A stretch of DNA of 32,986 nt from Palsa-892 sp035555855 (GTDB taxonomy: Bacteria; Pseudomonadota; Alphaproteobacteria; Rhizobiales; Xanthobacteraceae): NCBI GenBank assembly GCA_035555855.1, contig DATMGD010000022.1:1-32986 (forward strand), read 5' to 3'. Positions 14,106 to 23,187 of this stretch are shown here, piece after piece. Position 1 is the first letter of the stretch. Each line of letters begins with the position of its first letter. The notes under the pieces are model-generated. The model did no database searches. It was not told where the DNA came from and saw nothing but the letters and a program-made list of their open reading frames with translations. Position numbers and translations under genes: made by a program.

Positions 14106-15943
14106 GCGGTCTCACCCGCCGCTCGGTTCTCGTCATTGGCGCTTCCGCTGCGGCGGCAAAATTTTTTCCGGCTCCCGGCATCGCCGCCGAGACGGAAGCG
14201 CACGGCATTTCGGCGTTTGGCGACCTCAAATATCCCGCCGATTTCAAGAATTTCGATTACGTCAACGCCGACGCACCGAAAGGCGGGCTGTTTTCGTTCG
14301 TCGGCACGTCCAAGCAATACAACCAGAATTTCTTCACCTTCAATTCGCTGAACAGTTTTGTTCTGAAGGGAGATGCCGCGCTCGGCATGGAGCTTACCTT
14401 CGCCTCGCTGATGGCGCGCGCGCTGGATGAACCCGATGCGATGTACGGCCTTGCCGCGCGCGCCGTGAAAATTTCAGAGAATGGCGCGGTCTACCGCTTT
14501 CTGATGCGGCCGGAAGCGCGCTTCCATGACGGCACGAAATTGACGGCGGAAGACGCCGCGTTCTCGCTCAATATCCTCAAGGAAAAAGGCCACCCGATCA
14601 TCCGCCAGCTTCTGCACGATATGGAGAAGGCCGAAGCGGAAAACGAGGGGACGCTCAAAATTACCTTCAGCGAACAGCATGGCCGCGAGACGCCACTTTT
14701 TGCCGCGGGCCTGCCGATCTTCTCGCGCGCCTACTACGGCAAAAAGAATTTCGAGGAATCGACACTCGAAGCTCCGCTCGGCTCCGGCGTCTATCGCGTC
14801 GGCAAATTCGAAGCGGGACGCTACATCGAATACGAGCGCGTCAAAGATTGGTGGGGCGCGAAACTGCCGGCGATGCGCGGAAGCTACAATTTCGATACGG
14901 TGCGCTACGAATTCTACCGCGACCGCGACATCGCCTTTGAGGGTTTCACCAGCCGCAATTATCTTTTCCGCGAGGAATTCACCTCGCGCACCTGGGCGAC
15001 GCAATACAATTTCCCGGCGATCCAGGATGGCCGCGTCAAGCGGCGCGTTGCGATCAATCACGCGCCTTCGGCCGTGCAGGGCTGGTTCATCAACACGCGG
15101 CGGCCGCAATTCAAGGATCCGCGGGTGCGCGAAGCAATCGGGCTCGCCTTCGATTTCGCCTGGACCAACAAGAACCTGATGTACGATTCCTACAAGCGCA
15201 CGTTCTCGTATTTTCAAAGCTCCGACATGATGGCGATGGGCCTGCCCGCGCCGGAAGAGATCGCGCTGCTCGAACCGTTCCGTGACAAATTACCCGCCGA
15301 TGTGTTCGGTGAACCCTTCCGGTTGCCGGAAGCCGACGGCTCGGGGCAGGACCGCACGCTGCTGCGCCGTGCCTCGGCGCTCCTGAAAGAAGCCGGCTAC
15401 GAGATCAAGGACGGCAAGCGCCGGAACGCCGAGGGCAAAGGCATCACGATCGAATTTCTCGGCGACGAGCCCTCGTTCGAGCGCCATCATGCGGGCTACA
15501 TCAAGAACCTCACGACGCTCGGCATCGAAGCAAGGTTGCGCTTCGTCGACAGCGTTCAGTACCGCGCGCGCATCGACGATTTCGATTTCGACATGGCGGT
15601 CAATAATTTCGGCTTCTCGGCGACGCCGGGTGAATCGCTGCGCTCCTATTTCGGATCGAAAGCGGCGCAAACCAGAGGCTCACAGAACATCGGCGGCATC
15701 AGCGATCCCGTCGTCGATGCGCTGATCGAGAAAGCCATCGGCGCGAACGACCGGCCATCGCTCACCTTCGCCTGCCGGGCGCTCGACCGCGTCTTGCGCG
15801 CCGGCCGCTACTGGGTGCCGCATTGGAACAAGGGTTCGTACTGGCTGGCCTACTGGGACGTCTTCGGCTACCCGGCCGAGCAGCCGCGCTATGCGCGCGC
15901 CATTCCCGATACCTGGTGGGCGAAACAAGAGAAGAACGGATAA
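14102..15943 (+). CDS. Periplasmic oligopeptide-binding protein, second copy, Tat-type signal
   Basis: A 613-residue paralogue of the preceding protein, starting at GTG 14102 inside the upstream stop (GTGA). Its signal has a twin-arginine motif, TRRSVLV at residues 5-11, followed by an Ala-rich hydrophobic stretch. This suggests Tat export, unlike the Sec signal of the first copy. The body is colinear with the first copy: FDYVNADAPKGG, PLGSGVYRVGKFEAG, DPRVREAIGLAFDF and a C-terminal WVPHWNKGSYW. Both copies are complete, so this is an intact tandem duplication that has diverged, not a decayed gene. A 69-base gap with no strong terminator separates it from the permease gene yejB. Different peptide specificity is a reasonable inference. 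Confidence 0.9.
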   Translation: MSGLTRRSVLVIGASAAAAKFFPAPGIAAETEAHGISAFGDLKYPADFKNFDYVNADAPKGGLFSFVGTSKQYNQNFFTFNSLNSFVLKGDAALGMELTFASLMARALDEPDAMYGLAARAVKISENGAVYRFLMRPEARFHDGTKLTAEDAAFSLNILKEKGHPIIRQLLHDMEKAEAENEGTLKITFSEQHGRETPLFAAGLPIFSRAYYGKKNFEESTLEAPLGSGVYRVGKFEAGRYIEYERVKDWWGAKLPAMRGSYNFDTVRYEFYRDRDIAFEGFTSRNYLFREEFTSRTWATQYNFPAIQDGRVKRRVAINHAPSAVQGWFINTRRPQFKDPRVREAIGLAFDFAWTNKNLMYDSYKRTFSYFQSSDMMAMGLPAPEEIALLEPFRDKLPADVFGEPFRLPEADGSGQDRTLLRRASALLKEAGYEIKDGKRRNAEGKGITIEFLGDEPSFERHHAGYIKNLTTLGIEARLRFVDSVQYRARIDDFDFDMAVNNFGFSATPGESLRSYFGSKAAQTRGSQNIGGISDPVVDALIEKAIGANDRPSLTFACRALDRVLRAGRYWVPHWNKGSYWLAYWDVFGYPAEQPRYARAIPDTWWAKQEKNG

Positions 15944-16012
15944 AGAAAAATTTAGCCGGAACGGGCGCTTACGCCAGTTGACCGTAGCGGTATTCCCACG
16001 CACCTTCCCGCC

Positions 16013-17119
16013 ATGAGCGCCTATATCCTGCGCCGCATCGCGCTGATGATCCCGACCATCCTCGGCATCATGCTGGTTTCTTTCGTGGTCGTGCAGTTCG
16101 CGCCCGGCGGACCGGTCGAGCGCGTCATCGCGCAGATCATGGGCGACGATGTCTCGGCCACTTCGCGCGTTTCTGGCGGCGGCAGCGATCTCGGGCGCGC
16201 GGCGCAGCCGGGCATGTCGGCTGAAGGCGTCAATTCCAAATACCGCGGCGCGCAAGGGCTGGACCCGAAATTCATCAAGGAACTGGAGAAGCAATTCGGC
16301 TTCGACAAGCCGGCGCCCGAACGCTTCATGCTGATGCTGTGGAATTTCGCCCGCTTCGATTTCGGCAAGAGTTATTTTCGCGACACCAAGGTGATCGACC
16401 TCATCGTCGAGAAGATGCCGGTATCGATTTCGCTCGGGTTATGGATGACGCTCCTCACCTATCTCATTTCGATTCCGCTCGGCATCGCCAAGGCCGTGCG
16501 CGACGGCTCGCGCTTCGACATCTGGACCTCGACGGCGATCGTCATCGGCTACGCCATTCCCGGATTCCTGTTCGCAATCCTGCTGATCGTGCTGTTCGCC
16601 GGCGGCTCGTTCTATTCGATCTTTCCGCTCCGGGGCCTCACCTCCGACAATTTTGCGATGTTGCCGTGGTACGGCAAGATCCTCGATTATTTCTGGCATC
16701 TCGTGCTGCCGATCATCTCGATGATGCTCGGCGCCTTCGCGACGACGACGCTGCTCACCAAAAATTCGTTCCTCGACGAAATCCGCAAGCAATATGTCAC
16801 GACAGCGCGGATGAAAGGCTTGCCGGAGCGGCGCGTGCTCTACGGCCACATCTTCCGCAACGCCATGCTGATCGTGATCGCCGGTTTTCCCGGCGCGTTC
16901 ATCCATGCCTTCTTCACCGGCTCGCTGTTGATCGAGACGATCTTTTCGCTCGACGGGCTCGGGCTCCTGGGCTTCGAGAGCGTGTTCAACCGCGACTATC
17001 CGGTGGTGTTCGCGACGCTCTATATTTTTTCGCTCCTGGGGCTCGCGGTCGGGCTGATATCCGACCTCACATATACTTGGGTCGATCCGAGGATCGACTT
17101 CGAGACGCGGGAGACGTGA
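16013..17119 (+). CDS. yejB: Peptide ABC transporter permease YejB
   Basis: Inner-membrane half of the peptide import channel. The 368-residue protein starts with the typical first helix (YILRRIALMIPTILGIML) and FAPGGPVE, a near-universal fingerprint of DppB/YejB permeases. A soluble loop of about 90 residues follows, as in YejB. The C-terminal transport domain has about five helices and an EAA loop (TARMKGLPERRVLYGHIFRN, about residues 263-282) that docks on the ATPase. It ends directly at the TTG start of yejE with no gap. The family assignment is firm; the YejB label rather than a generic Dpp label rests on length and on the yejE and yejF neighbours. Confidence 0.92.
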   Translation: MSAYILRRIALMIPTILGIMLVSFVVVQFAPGGPVERVIAQIMGDDVSATSRVSGGGSDLGRAAQPGMSAEGVNSKYRGAQGLDPKFIKELEKQFGFDKPAPERFMLMLWNFARFDFGKSYFRDTKVIDLIVEKMPVSISLGLWMTLLTYLISIPLGIAKAVRDGSRFDIWTSTAIVIGYAIPGFLFAILLIVLFAGGSFYSIFPLRGLTSDNFAMLPWYGKILDYFWHLVLPIISMMLGAFATTTLLTKNSFLDEIRKQYVTTARMKGLPERRVLYGHIFRNAMLIVIAGFPGAFIHAFFTGSLLIETIFSLDGLGLLGFESVFNRDYPVVFATLYIFSLLGLAVGLISDLTYTWVDPRIDFETRET

Positions 17120-18313
17120 TTGGACGCGCCCTCCACGCTTCCTTCGCCCGCGAAGCCGGCCGAACCGCTTGCCGAAACGCCAATGGGCGTCGGCGTGCCG
17201 CCGCGCCGGGATCTTCCGCGGCTCTCGCCGATCAACCGGCGGCGCTGGGGAAATTTTAAAGCCAACAAGCGCGGCTACTGGTCGCTCTGGATTTTTCTCG
17301 TTCTGTTCATCCTCACGCTGTTTGCCGAACTGATCGCGAACAACAAGCCGATCCTTGTTTCCTATGACGGCCACTGGTACGCGCCGATCGTCCGCTACTA
17401 TCCCGAGACGGCATTCGGCGGCGAATTCGAAACCGAGGCCGACTATCGCGATCCCTATCTCGTCAACAAGATCGCCGAGAAAGGCGGCTGGATGCTGTTC
17501 CCGCCGATCCGCTACAGCTATTCGACCAGCAACCTCGACCTGCCGACGCCGGCACCCTCGCCGCCGACCTGGATGCTTACCGAAGCGCAGTGCAAGGATG
17601 TCGCCACACGAAAAGGCGTCAACGGCTGCGCCGGGCTCGAGCAGAACTGGCTCGGGACCGACGATCAGGGCCGCGACGTGCTCGCGCGCATCATCTACGG
17701 CTTTCGCATTTCCGTGCTGTTCGGGCTTGTGCTCACCATTGTGTCGTCGGTGATCGGCGTCGCGGCAGGCGCGGTGCAAGGCTATTTCGGCGGCTGGACG
17801 GATCTTTTGTTCCAGCGATTCATCGAAATCTGGACGTCGATTCCGTCGCTTTATTTGTTGCTCATCATCTCTTCGGTGCTGGCGCCGGGCTTTTTCGTAC
17901 TGCTCGGCATTTTGCTCCTGTTCTCATGGGTCGCGCTTGTAGGCCTCGTGCGGGCCGAATTCCTGCGCGCGCGTAACTTTGAATATGTGCAGGCCGCGCG
18001 CGCGCTCGGCGTGTCGAATTTCGTGCTGATGTGGCGGCACTTGCTGCCGAACGCGATGGTCGCAACGCTCACGTATCTCCCATTCATTCTCTCAAGCTCG
18101 GTGATGACGCTGACCGCGCTCGATTTTCTCGGCTTCGGCTTGCCGCCCGGTTCGCCGTCGCTGGGCGAACTCCTGTCGCAAGCCAAGGCCAACGTGCAGG
18201 CGCCGTGGCTCGGCATCACCGGCTTTTTCACGCTCGCGATTTTGCTCTCGCTTTTGATCTTCATTGGCGAGGCGGTCCGTGACGCCTTCGATCCGCGGAA
18301 AACTTATCAATGA
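17120..18313 (+). CDS. yejE: Peptide ABC transporter permease YejE
   Basis: Second permease of the importer. Translation most likely starts at the TTG at 17120, which follows the yejB stop directly and has GGGAG seven bases upstream; length is 397 residues. A Pro-rich cytoplasmic N-terminus of about 50 residues with SPINRRRWGNFKANKRGYWS leads into the first helix. The long periplasmic insert between the first and second helices (about residues 76-185) is characteristic of YejE rather than DppC. It contains two Cys, which may form a disulfide. The EAA loop (AARALGVSNFVLMWRHLLPN) is near residues 293-312. The stop overlaps the ATG of the ATPase gene by four bases. Confidence 0.93.
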   Translation: MDAPSTLPSPAKPAEPLAETPMGVGVPPRRDLPRLSPINRRRWGNFKANKRGYWSLWIFLVLFILTLFAELIANNKPILVSYDGHWYAPIVRYYPETAFGGEFETEADYRDPYLVNKIAEKGGWMLFPPIRYSYSTSNLDLPTPAPSPPTWMLTEAQCKDVATRKGVNGCAGLEQNWLGTDDQGRDVLARIIYGFRISVLFGLVLTIVSSVIGVAAGAVQGYFGGWTDLLFQRFIEIWTSIPSLYLLLIISSVLAPGFFVLLGILLLFSWVALVGLVRAEFLRARNFEYVQAARALGVSNFVLMWRHLLPNAMVATLTYLPFILSSSVMTLTALDFLGFGLPPGSPSLGELLSQAKANVQAPWLGITGFFTLAILLSLLIFIGEAVRDAFDPRKTYQ

Positions 18314-19947
18314 CCGCCAACCAAAAGGACTCGCCGTTGCTCCGCGTCCGAAACCTCACTCTCGCTTTCAAGCACGGCGAGCGCGAGAACGTCGTTGCGG
18401 ACCGCGTCTCGTTCGATATCAAGAAGGGCGAGACGCTGGCGCTCGTTGGCGAATCGGGCTCGGGCAAGTCGATGACAGCGCTCTCGATCCTGCGGCTCTT
18501 ACCGCCGGCCGCACAGTGGCGCGAAGATTCGGAAATTCTGTTCGGCGGCCGCAACCTCATCGACCTTCCCGAGAACGAGTTGCGCAAGGTGCGTGGCCGC
18601 GACATCTCGATGGTGTTTCAGGAACCGATGACTTCGCTCAATCCACTGCACACCATCGAACAGCAGATCGCGGAAATGATCGAAATTCATCAGGGCCTGT
18701 CGAAGTCCGCGACACGCGCGCGCGTGCTCGAACTTCTCACCGAGGTCGGCATTCCTGAGCCGGAAACGCGGCTCGGCGCCTATCCACACCAGCTTTCCGG
18801 CGGTCAGCGTCAGCGCGTGATGATCGCGCTTGCGCTCGCCAACGAACCAAAACTTTTCGTCGCGGACGAGCCGACCACTGCCCTCGATGTCACGGTACAG
18901 GCGCAAATTTTACGGCTATTGAAAAGCCTGCAAGCCAGGCACGACATGGCGATGCTGTTCATCACGCACGACCTCGGCATCGTGCGCAAGATTGCCGATC
19001 GTGTCTGCGTCATGAAGCAGGGCAAGATCGTCGAGGAAAACAACGTCACCGAACTGTTCGCGCACCCGCAACATCCCTACACGCAGGCGCTGATCGCCGC
19101 CGAGCCGAAAGGGCAGCCGGCGCCGGCGCGGCCGAATGCGCCTGTCGTCGCCGAGACCGATAACTTGCGCGTCTGGTTTCCGATCCGGCGCGGCTTTCTG
19201 CGAAAGACGGTCGGCCACATCAAAGCCGTGGACGGCATTTCGCTCGCCATCCGCAAAGGCGAAACCCTTGGCGTTGTTGGTGAATCCGGCTCCGGCAAGA
19301 CCACGCTCGGGCTCGCGATACTGCGGCTGATCTCCTCGGAGGGAAAAATTGTTTTCCTTGGCAAATCCGTGCAGGGCCTGCGCTTCAAGGAAATGCGGCC
19401 TGTCCGCCGCGACATGCAGATCGTCTTTCAGGACCCCTATGGCTCGCTGTCGCCGCGCATGTCGATTACCGACGTCGTCGGCGAAGGACTGCGCGTGCAT
19501 CAGCCGAAACTTTCGAGCACCGAGCGCGATGCGCGTGTCGTGCGCGCGCTCACCGAGGTCGGCATCGACCCGGAAGCGCGGCACCGCTACCCGCATGAAT
19601 TCTCCGGCGGCCAGCGTCAACGCATCGCGCTGGCGCGGGCGATCGTGCTCGAGCCTTCCTTCGTCGTGCTTGACGAGCCGACGAGCGCGCTCGACATGAT
19701 GATTCAGGCGCAGATGGTCGATCTCCTACGCGATCTGCAAAACCGCCGCGAGCTGACCTACATGTTCATCAGTCACGATCTGAAAGTCGTCGCCGCACTC
19801 GCGAGCCAGTTGATCGTGATGCGAAACGGCAAGGTCGTCGAACAGGGTGAGGCAAAGGAAATCTTTGCCCGCCCGCAAAGCGACTATACTCGCGCGTTGT
19901 TCGCAGCCGCCTTTAATCTCGAAACCGCATCCGCAAAGACAGTCTAA
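18310..19947 (+). CDS. yejF: Peptide ABC transporter ATPase, two fused nucleotide-binding domains (YejF)
   Basis: Single-chain ATPase that powers the YejB/YejE channel. The 545-residue protein carries two complete ABC domains. The first has Walker A GESGSGKS (47-54), signature LSGGQRQR and Walker B LFVADEP. The second has Walker A GESGSGKT (324-331), signature FSGGQRQR and Walker B FVVLDEP. Each also has the C-terminal oligopeptide-type extension, seen as HPQHPYTQALIAAEP and RPQSDYTRALFAAA. Both sites look catalytically intact. The ATG at 18310 overlaps the yejE stop by four bases, and its own stop overlaps the next gene by one base (TAATG), so the whole block is translated as a coupled unit. 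Confidence 0.95.
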   Translation: MTANQKDSPLLRVRNLTLAFKHGERENVVADRVSFDIKKGETLALVGESGSGKSMTALSILRLLPPAAQWREDSEILFGGRNLIDLPENELRKVRGRDISMVFQEPMTSLNPLHTIEQQIAEMIEIHQGLSKSATRARVLELLTEVGIPEPETRLGAYPHQLSGGQRQRVMIALALANEPKLFVADEPTTALDVTVQAQILRLLKSLQARHDMAMLFITHDLGIVRKIADRVCVMKQGKIVEENNVTELFAHPQHPYTQALIAAEPKGQPAPARPNAPVVAETDNLRVWFPIRRGFLRKTVGHIKAVDGISLAIRKGETLGVVGESGSGKTTLGLAILRLISSEGKIVFLGKSVQGLRFKEMRPVRRDMQIVFQDPYGSLSPRMSITDVVGEGLRVHQPKLSSTERDARVVRALTEVGIDPEARHRYPHEFSGGQRQRIALARAIVLEPSFVVLDEPTSALDMMIQAQMVDLLRDLQNRRELTYMFISHDLKVVAALASQLIVMRNGKVVEQGEAKEIFARPQSDYTRALFAAAFNLETASAKTV

Positions 19948-20891
19948 TGGCCAATATTCTGCTCGCCATCCAGGGATGGGAAAATCCCGAGAGCTGGCTC
20001 GCCCGCTTCCGCGAGTTCGCTGCGAACAAACATCACGTGCGGCTCTACCCCGATCTCGGCGCGCCGGACGATATCGACTATGCCTGCGTGTGGAAGCAGC
20101 CGCATGGCCTGTTGGCGACGCTACCGAAGCTGAAAGCGATCTTCTCGCTCGGGGCCGGTGTCGATCATCTATTGCGCGATCCGCAACTGCCGGATCTGCC
20201 GATTGCCCGCATCGTCGATCCTGATCTCACGATCCGCATGGTCGGCTATGTCGTGATGCATGCGCTCCTGCATCAACGGCAGATGAAAATTTACGAAGCG
20301 CAGCAACGCGAGCGCGTCTGGCGCGAGCACTATGAGCCGCCGCCGCGCGCGCTCAAGGTCGGCATCATGGGCATGGGCGTGATGGGCCAGGCATCGGCGA
20401 AAGGCCTGCAAGCCGCGGGTTTTTCGGTCGTCGGCTGGAGCCGCACGGCGAAGAAATTCGACGGCGTTGAAATGTTCGACGGCGAAGCGGGCCTTAAAGA
20501 GTTTCTCGCCAGAACCAATATTCTCGTTTGCCTGCTGCCGCTCACGCCCGCGACCAAGGGCATTCTCAACTACGTCTTGTTCAAGCAGCTCGCGCGCGAG
20601 CCGATCGCGCCGGTCATCATCAATGCCGGGCGCGGCGGCGAACAGGTTGAGAGCGACATCGCGCGCGCGCTCGATGACGGCACGCTCGGCGGCGCGAGCC
20701 TCGACGTGTTCGAGAGCGAACCGCTCGCGACCGATAGCCCGTTCTGGCATCACCCGAAGGTTTATGTGACGCCACACAACGCTTCGGCGAGCGACCCGCG
20801 CGCGCTGGTCGCGAATATCCTCGCGCAGATCGACAATTTCGAGCGCGGCGGAAAGATCGAGAATCTAGTCGATCGCAAGCTCGGCTATTAA
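19947..20891 (+). CDS. ghrA: Glyoxylate/hydroxypyruvate reductase A-type 2-hydroxyacid dehydrogenase
   Basis: NAD(P)H-dependent reductase of small 2-oxoacids such as glyoxylate and hydroxypyruvate. The 314-residue protein has the Rossmann motif GMGVMG (142-147) and the catalytic set Arg229 (NAGRG), Glu258 (FESEPL) and His277 (TPHNAS), aligning with Arg227, Glu256 and His275 of E. coli GhrA. WSRTAKK after the second strand of the nucleotide fold (about 164-170) suggests NADPH preference, by inference. It is coupled to yejF by TAATG, although no metabolic link with peptide import is known. Its TAA shares the palindrome TTAA with the stop of the convergent NlpC/P60 gene. Confidence 0.92.
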   Translation: MANILLAIQGWENPESWLARFREFAANKHHVRLYPDLGAPDDIDYACVWKQPHGLLATLPKLKAIFSLGAGVDHLLRDPQLPDLPIARIVDPDLTIRMVGYVVMHALLHQRQMKIYEAQQRERVWREHYEPPPRALKVGIMGMGVMGQASAKGLQAAGFSVVGWSRTAKKFDGVEMFDGEAGLKEFLARTNILVCLLPLTPATKGILNYVLFKQLAREPIAPVIINAGRGGEQVESDIARALDDGTLGGASLDVFESEPLATDSPFWHHPKVYVTPHNASASDPRALVANILAQIDNFERGGKIENLVDRKLGY

Positions 20892-21739
20892 ACCATCGCT
20901 TTGATCCGCTTCACGCACGTCACACGCGAGCCGAGCGCGGCAATGCGTTCGATGGCGTTTGCGAGCGGCTCGATCGCCACCGCCATGTGAAAGGCATTGG
21001 CATGGATCAGCGAATCGGCGTCGACGACGATGCCGACATGCCCCTTCCAGAATACGAGATCACCACGCCGGGCTTGTTCAAGCGGTACAGGCGCGCCAAG
21101 CGCCCGCTCCTGCATGTCGCTGTCGCGCGGGCAGGAAATTCCTGCGGCTGTGAGCGAAAGCTGCACCAGCGCCGAGCAATCCAGGCCGAGCGAAGTCCTG
21201 CCACCCCATAGGTAGGGCGTGCCGAGAAATTTTTGCGCCGTCGCGACGATATCCGGCTCGCGCGCGGCGAGCGGCGCAAGGTGCTTTGCGAAGATCGCGC
21301 CGCGTTCAGTAAGCGAAAAGCCATCGGTCTCACGCTTCACCGCGAGGAGGCTGCCGAAGGAAAGCGGCGCAAGCGGCGGCGTCTTGATGTCCGGCTGCGC
21401 GTAGAGAAATGTACGCGGCGCGATGACGCGATGCGTCGGCGCGTCTCTCGGCGCGACCAGCGCATTTGCCGGGAGATAGCCGACATAACCGTCGCGATCC
21501 AACTGGCCCCAGGCCCAGCCCTCGCCGTCGATGTCGAACACCGTGACGGGCTCGCCGTAGAGCGCTTCGGTATCGAGCGGCGCGTCATGACGCGGCGCGC
21601 GGCGCAAGGGGGCCGCAGTCTCGATCACGATACGCGGCTCGCCCTCGACGAAGCGCGCGGCCTCGACCTTGCCCTTGAGCGAGGCCGCAGCGAGATCCGG
21701 CCGCGCCGCCGTGATGCGCGGGTCAAACGCCTCAGCCAT
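20888..21739 (-). CDS. NlpC/P60 family cysteine peptidase with SH3-like N-terminal domains
   Basis: Predicted endopeptidase that cleaves gamma-D-Glu to diamino acid bonds in cell-wall peptides. The 283-residue protein has two bacterial SH3-like segments (about 30-95 and 100-150), the arrangement seen in dipeptidyl-peptidase VI/YkfC-type enzymes, then the catalytic domain. The triad is visible: Cys188 in LDCSALVQ, His234 in GHVGIVVD, and His246 in HANAF. There is no signal peptide, so it is probably cytoplasmic and works on recycled peptides. The ATG at 21739 lies inside the end of the aminopeptidase gene (8-base overlap) with AAGGAG four bases before it. The TTA stop overlaps ghrA. Confidence 0.9.
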   Translation of the reverse strand: MAEAFDPRITAARPDLAAASLKGKVEAARFVEGEPRIVIETAAPLRRAPRHDAPLDTEALYGEPVTVFDIDGEGWAWGQLDRDGYVGYLPANALVAPRDAPTHRVIAPRTFLYAQPDIKTPPLAPLSFGSLLAVKRETDGFSLTERGAIFAKHLAPLAAREPDIVATAQKFLGTPYLWGGRTSLGLDCSALVQLSLTAAGISCPRDSDMQERALGAPVPLEQARRGDLVFWKGHVGIVVDADSLIHANAFHMAVAIEPLANAIERIAALGSRVTCVKRIKAMV

Positions 21740-23120
21740 AACGCTCCTTCAGGAGCGCGTAGAGCGCCCGTACCGTCATCGCTTCGCCGCCTTCAGGACG
21801 GCCCGGCTTCGCGGAAGGATTCCATGCAAAAATATCGAGGTGCAGCCAGGATTTCGCGCGTTCGACGAAACGCTGCAGAAACAACGCTGCCGTGATGGAG
21901 CCCGCGAAAGCGCCGGAGGAGACGTTATTCATGTCAGCGATTTTTGAATCGAGCATTGCCGCGTAAGGCTTCCAGAGCGGCATGCGCCAGAGCGGATCGT
22001 TTTCGCTTGCCGCAAAGCGTGCAAGATCAGCGGCAAGTTTATCGTCATCGGTGTAAGCGGGCGGCAGTTCGGGACCGAGCGCCACGCGCGCGGCGCCCGT
22101 GAGCGTCGCAAAATCGATCATCAGATCCGGCGTTTCTTCGTCGGCAAGCGCGAGCGCGTCGGCAAGTACGAGACGTCCCTCGGCATCGGTATTACCGATT
22201 TCGACAGTGATACCTTTGCGCGATTTATAAATGTCACCGGGCCGGAAGGACTCATCCGAAATCGAATTCTCGACCGCGGGCACGAGGACGCGCAGCGCAA
22301 CTTTCAGCTTCGCGCCCATTACGAGCTGCGCGAGCGCGAGCGCCGCCGCCGCGCCGCCCATGTCCTTTTTCATCAGCAGCATGCCCGACGACGGCTTGAT
22401 GTCGAGGCCGCCGGTATCGAAGCAGACACCTTTGCCGACCAGCGTCACCCTCGGATGCGCGGCATCACCCCAGCGGAGATCAATGAGGCGCGGCGCCTGA
22501 TCGGCGGCGCGGCCGACGGCGTGGATCAGCGGAAAATTCTTTTCCAGCAAATCGTCGCCCTCGATCACCGAGAATTTCGCGCCGAAGCGCTCGGCGAGCT
22601 TCTTCGCCGCCGCTTCGAGATCGGCGGGGCCGAGATCGTTGGTCGGTGTGTTGACGAGATCGCGCGCCAAGAACACCGCATCCGTGATGCGCGTTAGCTC
22701 CGCGCCATCGACGCCATCTGGCAGAGCAAGCCGGAGCTTGCGTTGCTCGCTCGCGCGGTAACGCGTGAAGCGATAGCTGCCTAGGAGAAACGCCAGCACG
22801 GCGAGCCGCGCATCGCGCGGAGCCGCCTCGAAACGCCACACGCCTTCGGGCAGGAGACCCGGCAGCCTGCCGGCAAGGAACGGATCGGCTTTAGGATTTG
22901 CGTCGACGCCGAACAATGCGCCGAGCGTTCCGCCCTTTTCGTTCGGGAGCAGCAGAAAGCTGCCCGCGGCGGCGCGGAAACCGGCGTCCGCGGCAAAGGC
23001 GCGTGCCGACTGCGGCAGCGTCTTCTCCACTGCGAGCCACGAACCGGTGTCGACGCACCAGATAGGCTTTGCAGTTTTTTCGCCGGCGGGCGCAAGCATG
23101 GGGTGTAATTCGGTCGTCAC
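21732..23120 (-). CDS. M17 leucyl aminopeptidase family protein
   Basis: Cytosolic two-metal aminopeptidase. I choose the GTG at 23120 (VTTELHPM), which has AGAGGA seven bases upstream and gives 462 residues; a TTG at 23150 gives ten more residues without a ribosome site. The C-terminal M17 domain is complete: VTLVGKGVCFDTGG with the metal-binding Lys and Asp, MKKDMGGAA, and the family signature NTDAEGRL. The N-terminal domain is shorter than in E. coli PepA, nearer to the PepB and alphaproteobacterial subgroup. It is coupled to the NlpC/P60 gene downstream, so the pair may finish the breakdown of cell-wall or imported peptides. It diverges from tadD. Confidence 0.92.
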   Translation of the reverse strand: MTTELHPMLAPAGEKTAKPIWCVDTGSWLAVEKTLPQSARAFAADAGFRAAAGSFLLLPNEKGGTLGALFGVDANPKADPFLAGRLPGLLPEGVWRFEAAPRDARLAVLAFLLGSYRFTRYRASEQRKLRLALPDGVDGAELTRITDAVFLARDLVNTPTNDLGPADLEAAAKKLAERFGAKFSVIEGDDLLEKNFPLIHAVGRAADQAPRLIDLRWGDAAHPRVTLVGKGVCFDTGGLDIKPSSGMLLMKKDMGGAAAALALAQLVMGAKLKVALRVLVPAVENSISDESFRPGDIYKSRKGITVEIGNTDAEGRLVLADALALADEETPDLMIDFATLTGAARVALGPELPPAYTDDDKLAADLARFAASENDPLWRMPLWKPYAAMLDSKIADMNNVSSGAFAGSITAALFLQRFVERAKSWLHLDIFAWNPSAKPGRPEGGEAMTVRALYALLKERYG

Positions 23121-23187
23121 GGCTCGTTCCTCTGCAAAATTACCTCGCAAAATCGGGCACTTTACAGCCTTCGATTCGCGAGCCCGT

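Noticed and set aside
14102..15943. Second peptide-binding gene as a decaying duplicate
   Set aside because: The frame is full length, the signal is intact, and all conserved blocks are kept, so it is a functional paralogue.
16439..17779. 446-residue open frame antisense to yejB and yejE
   Set aside because: Low-complexity charged sequence spanning the yejB-yejE junction, as expected of a shadow of two hydrophobic membrane proteins.
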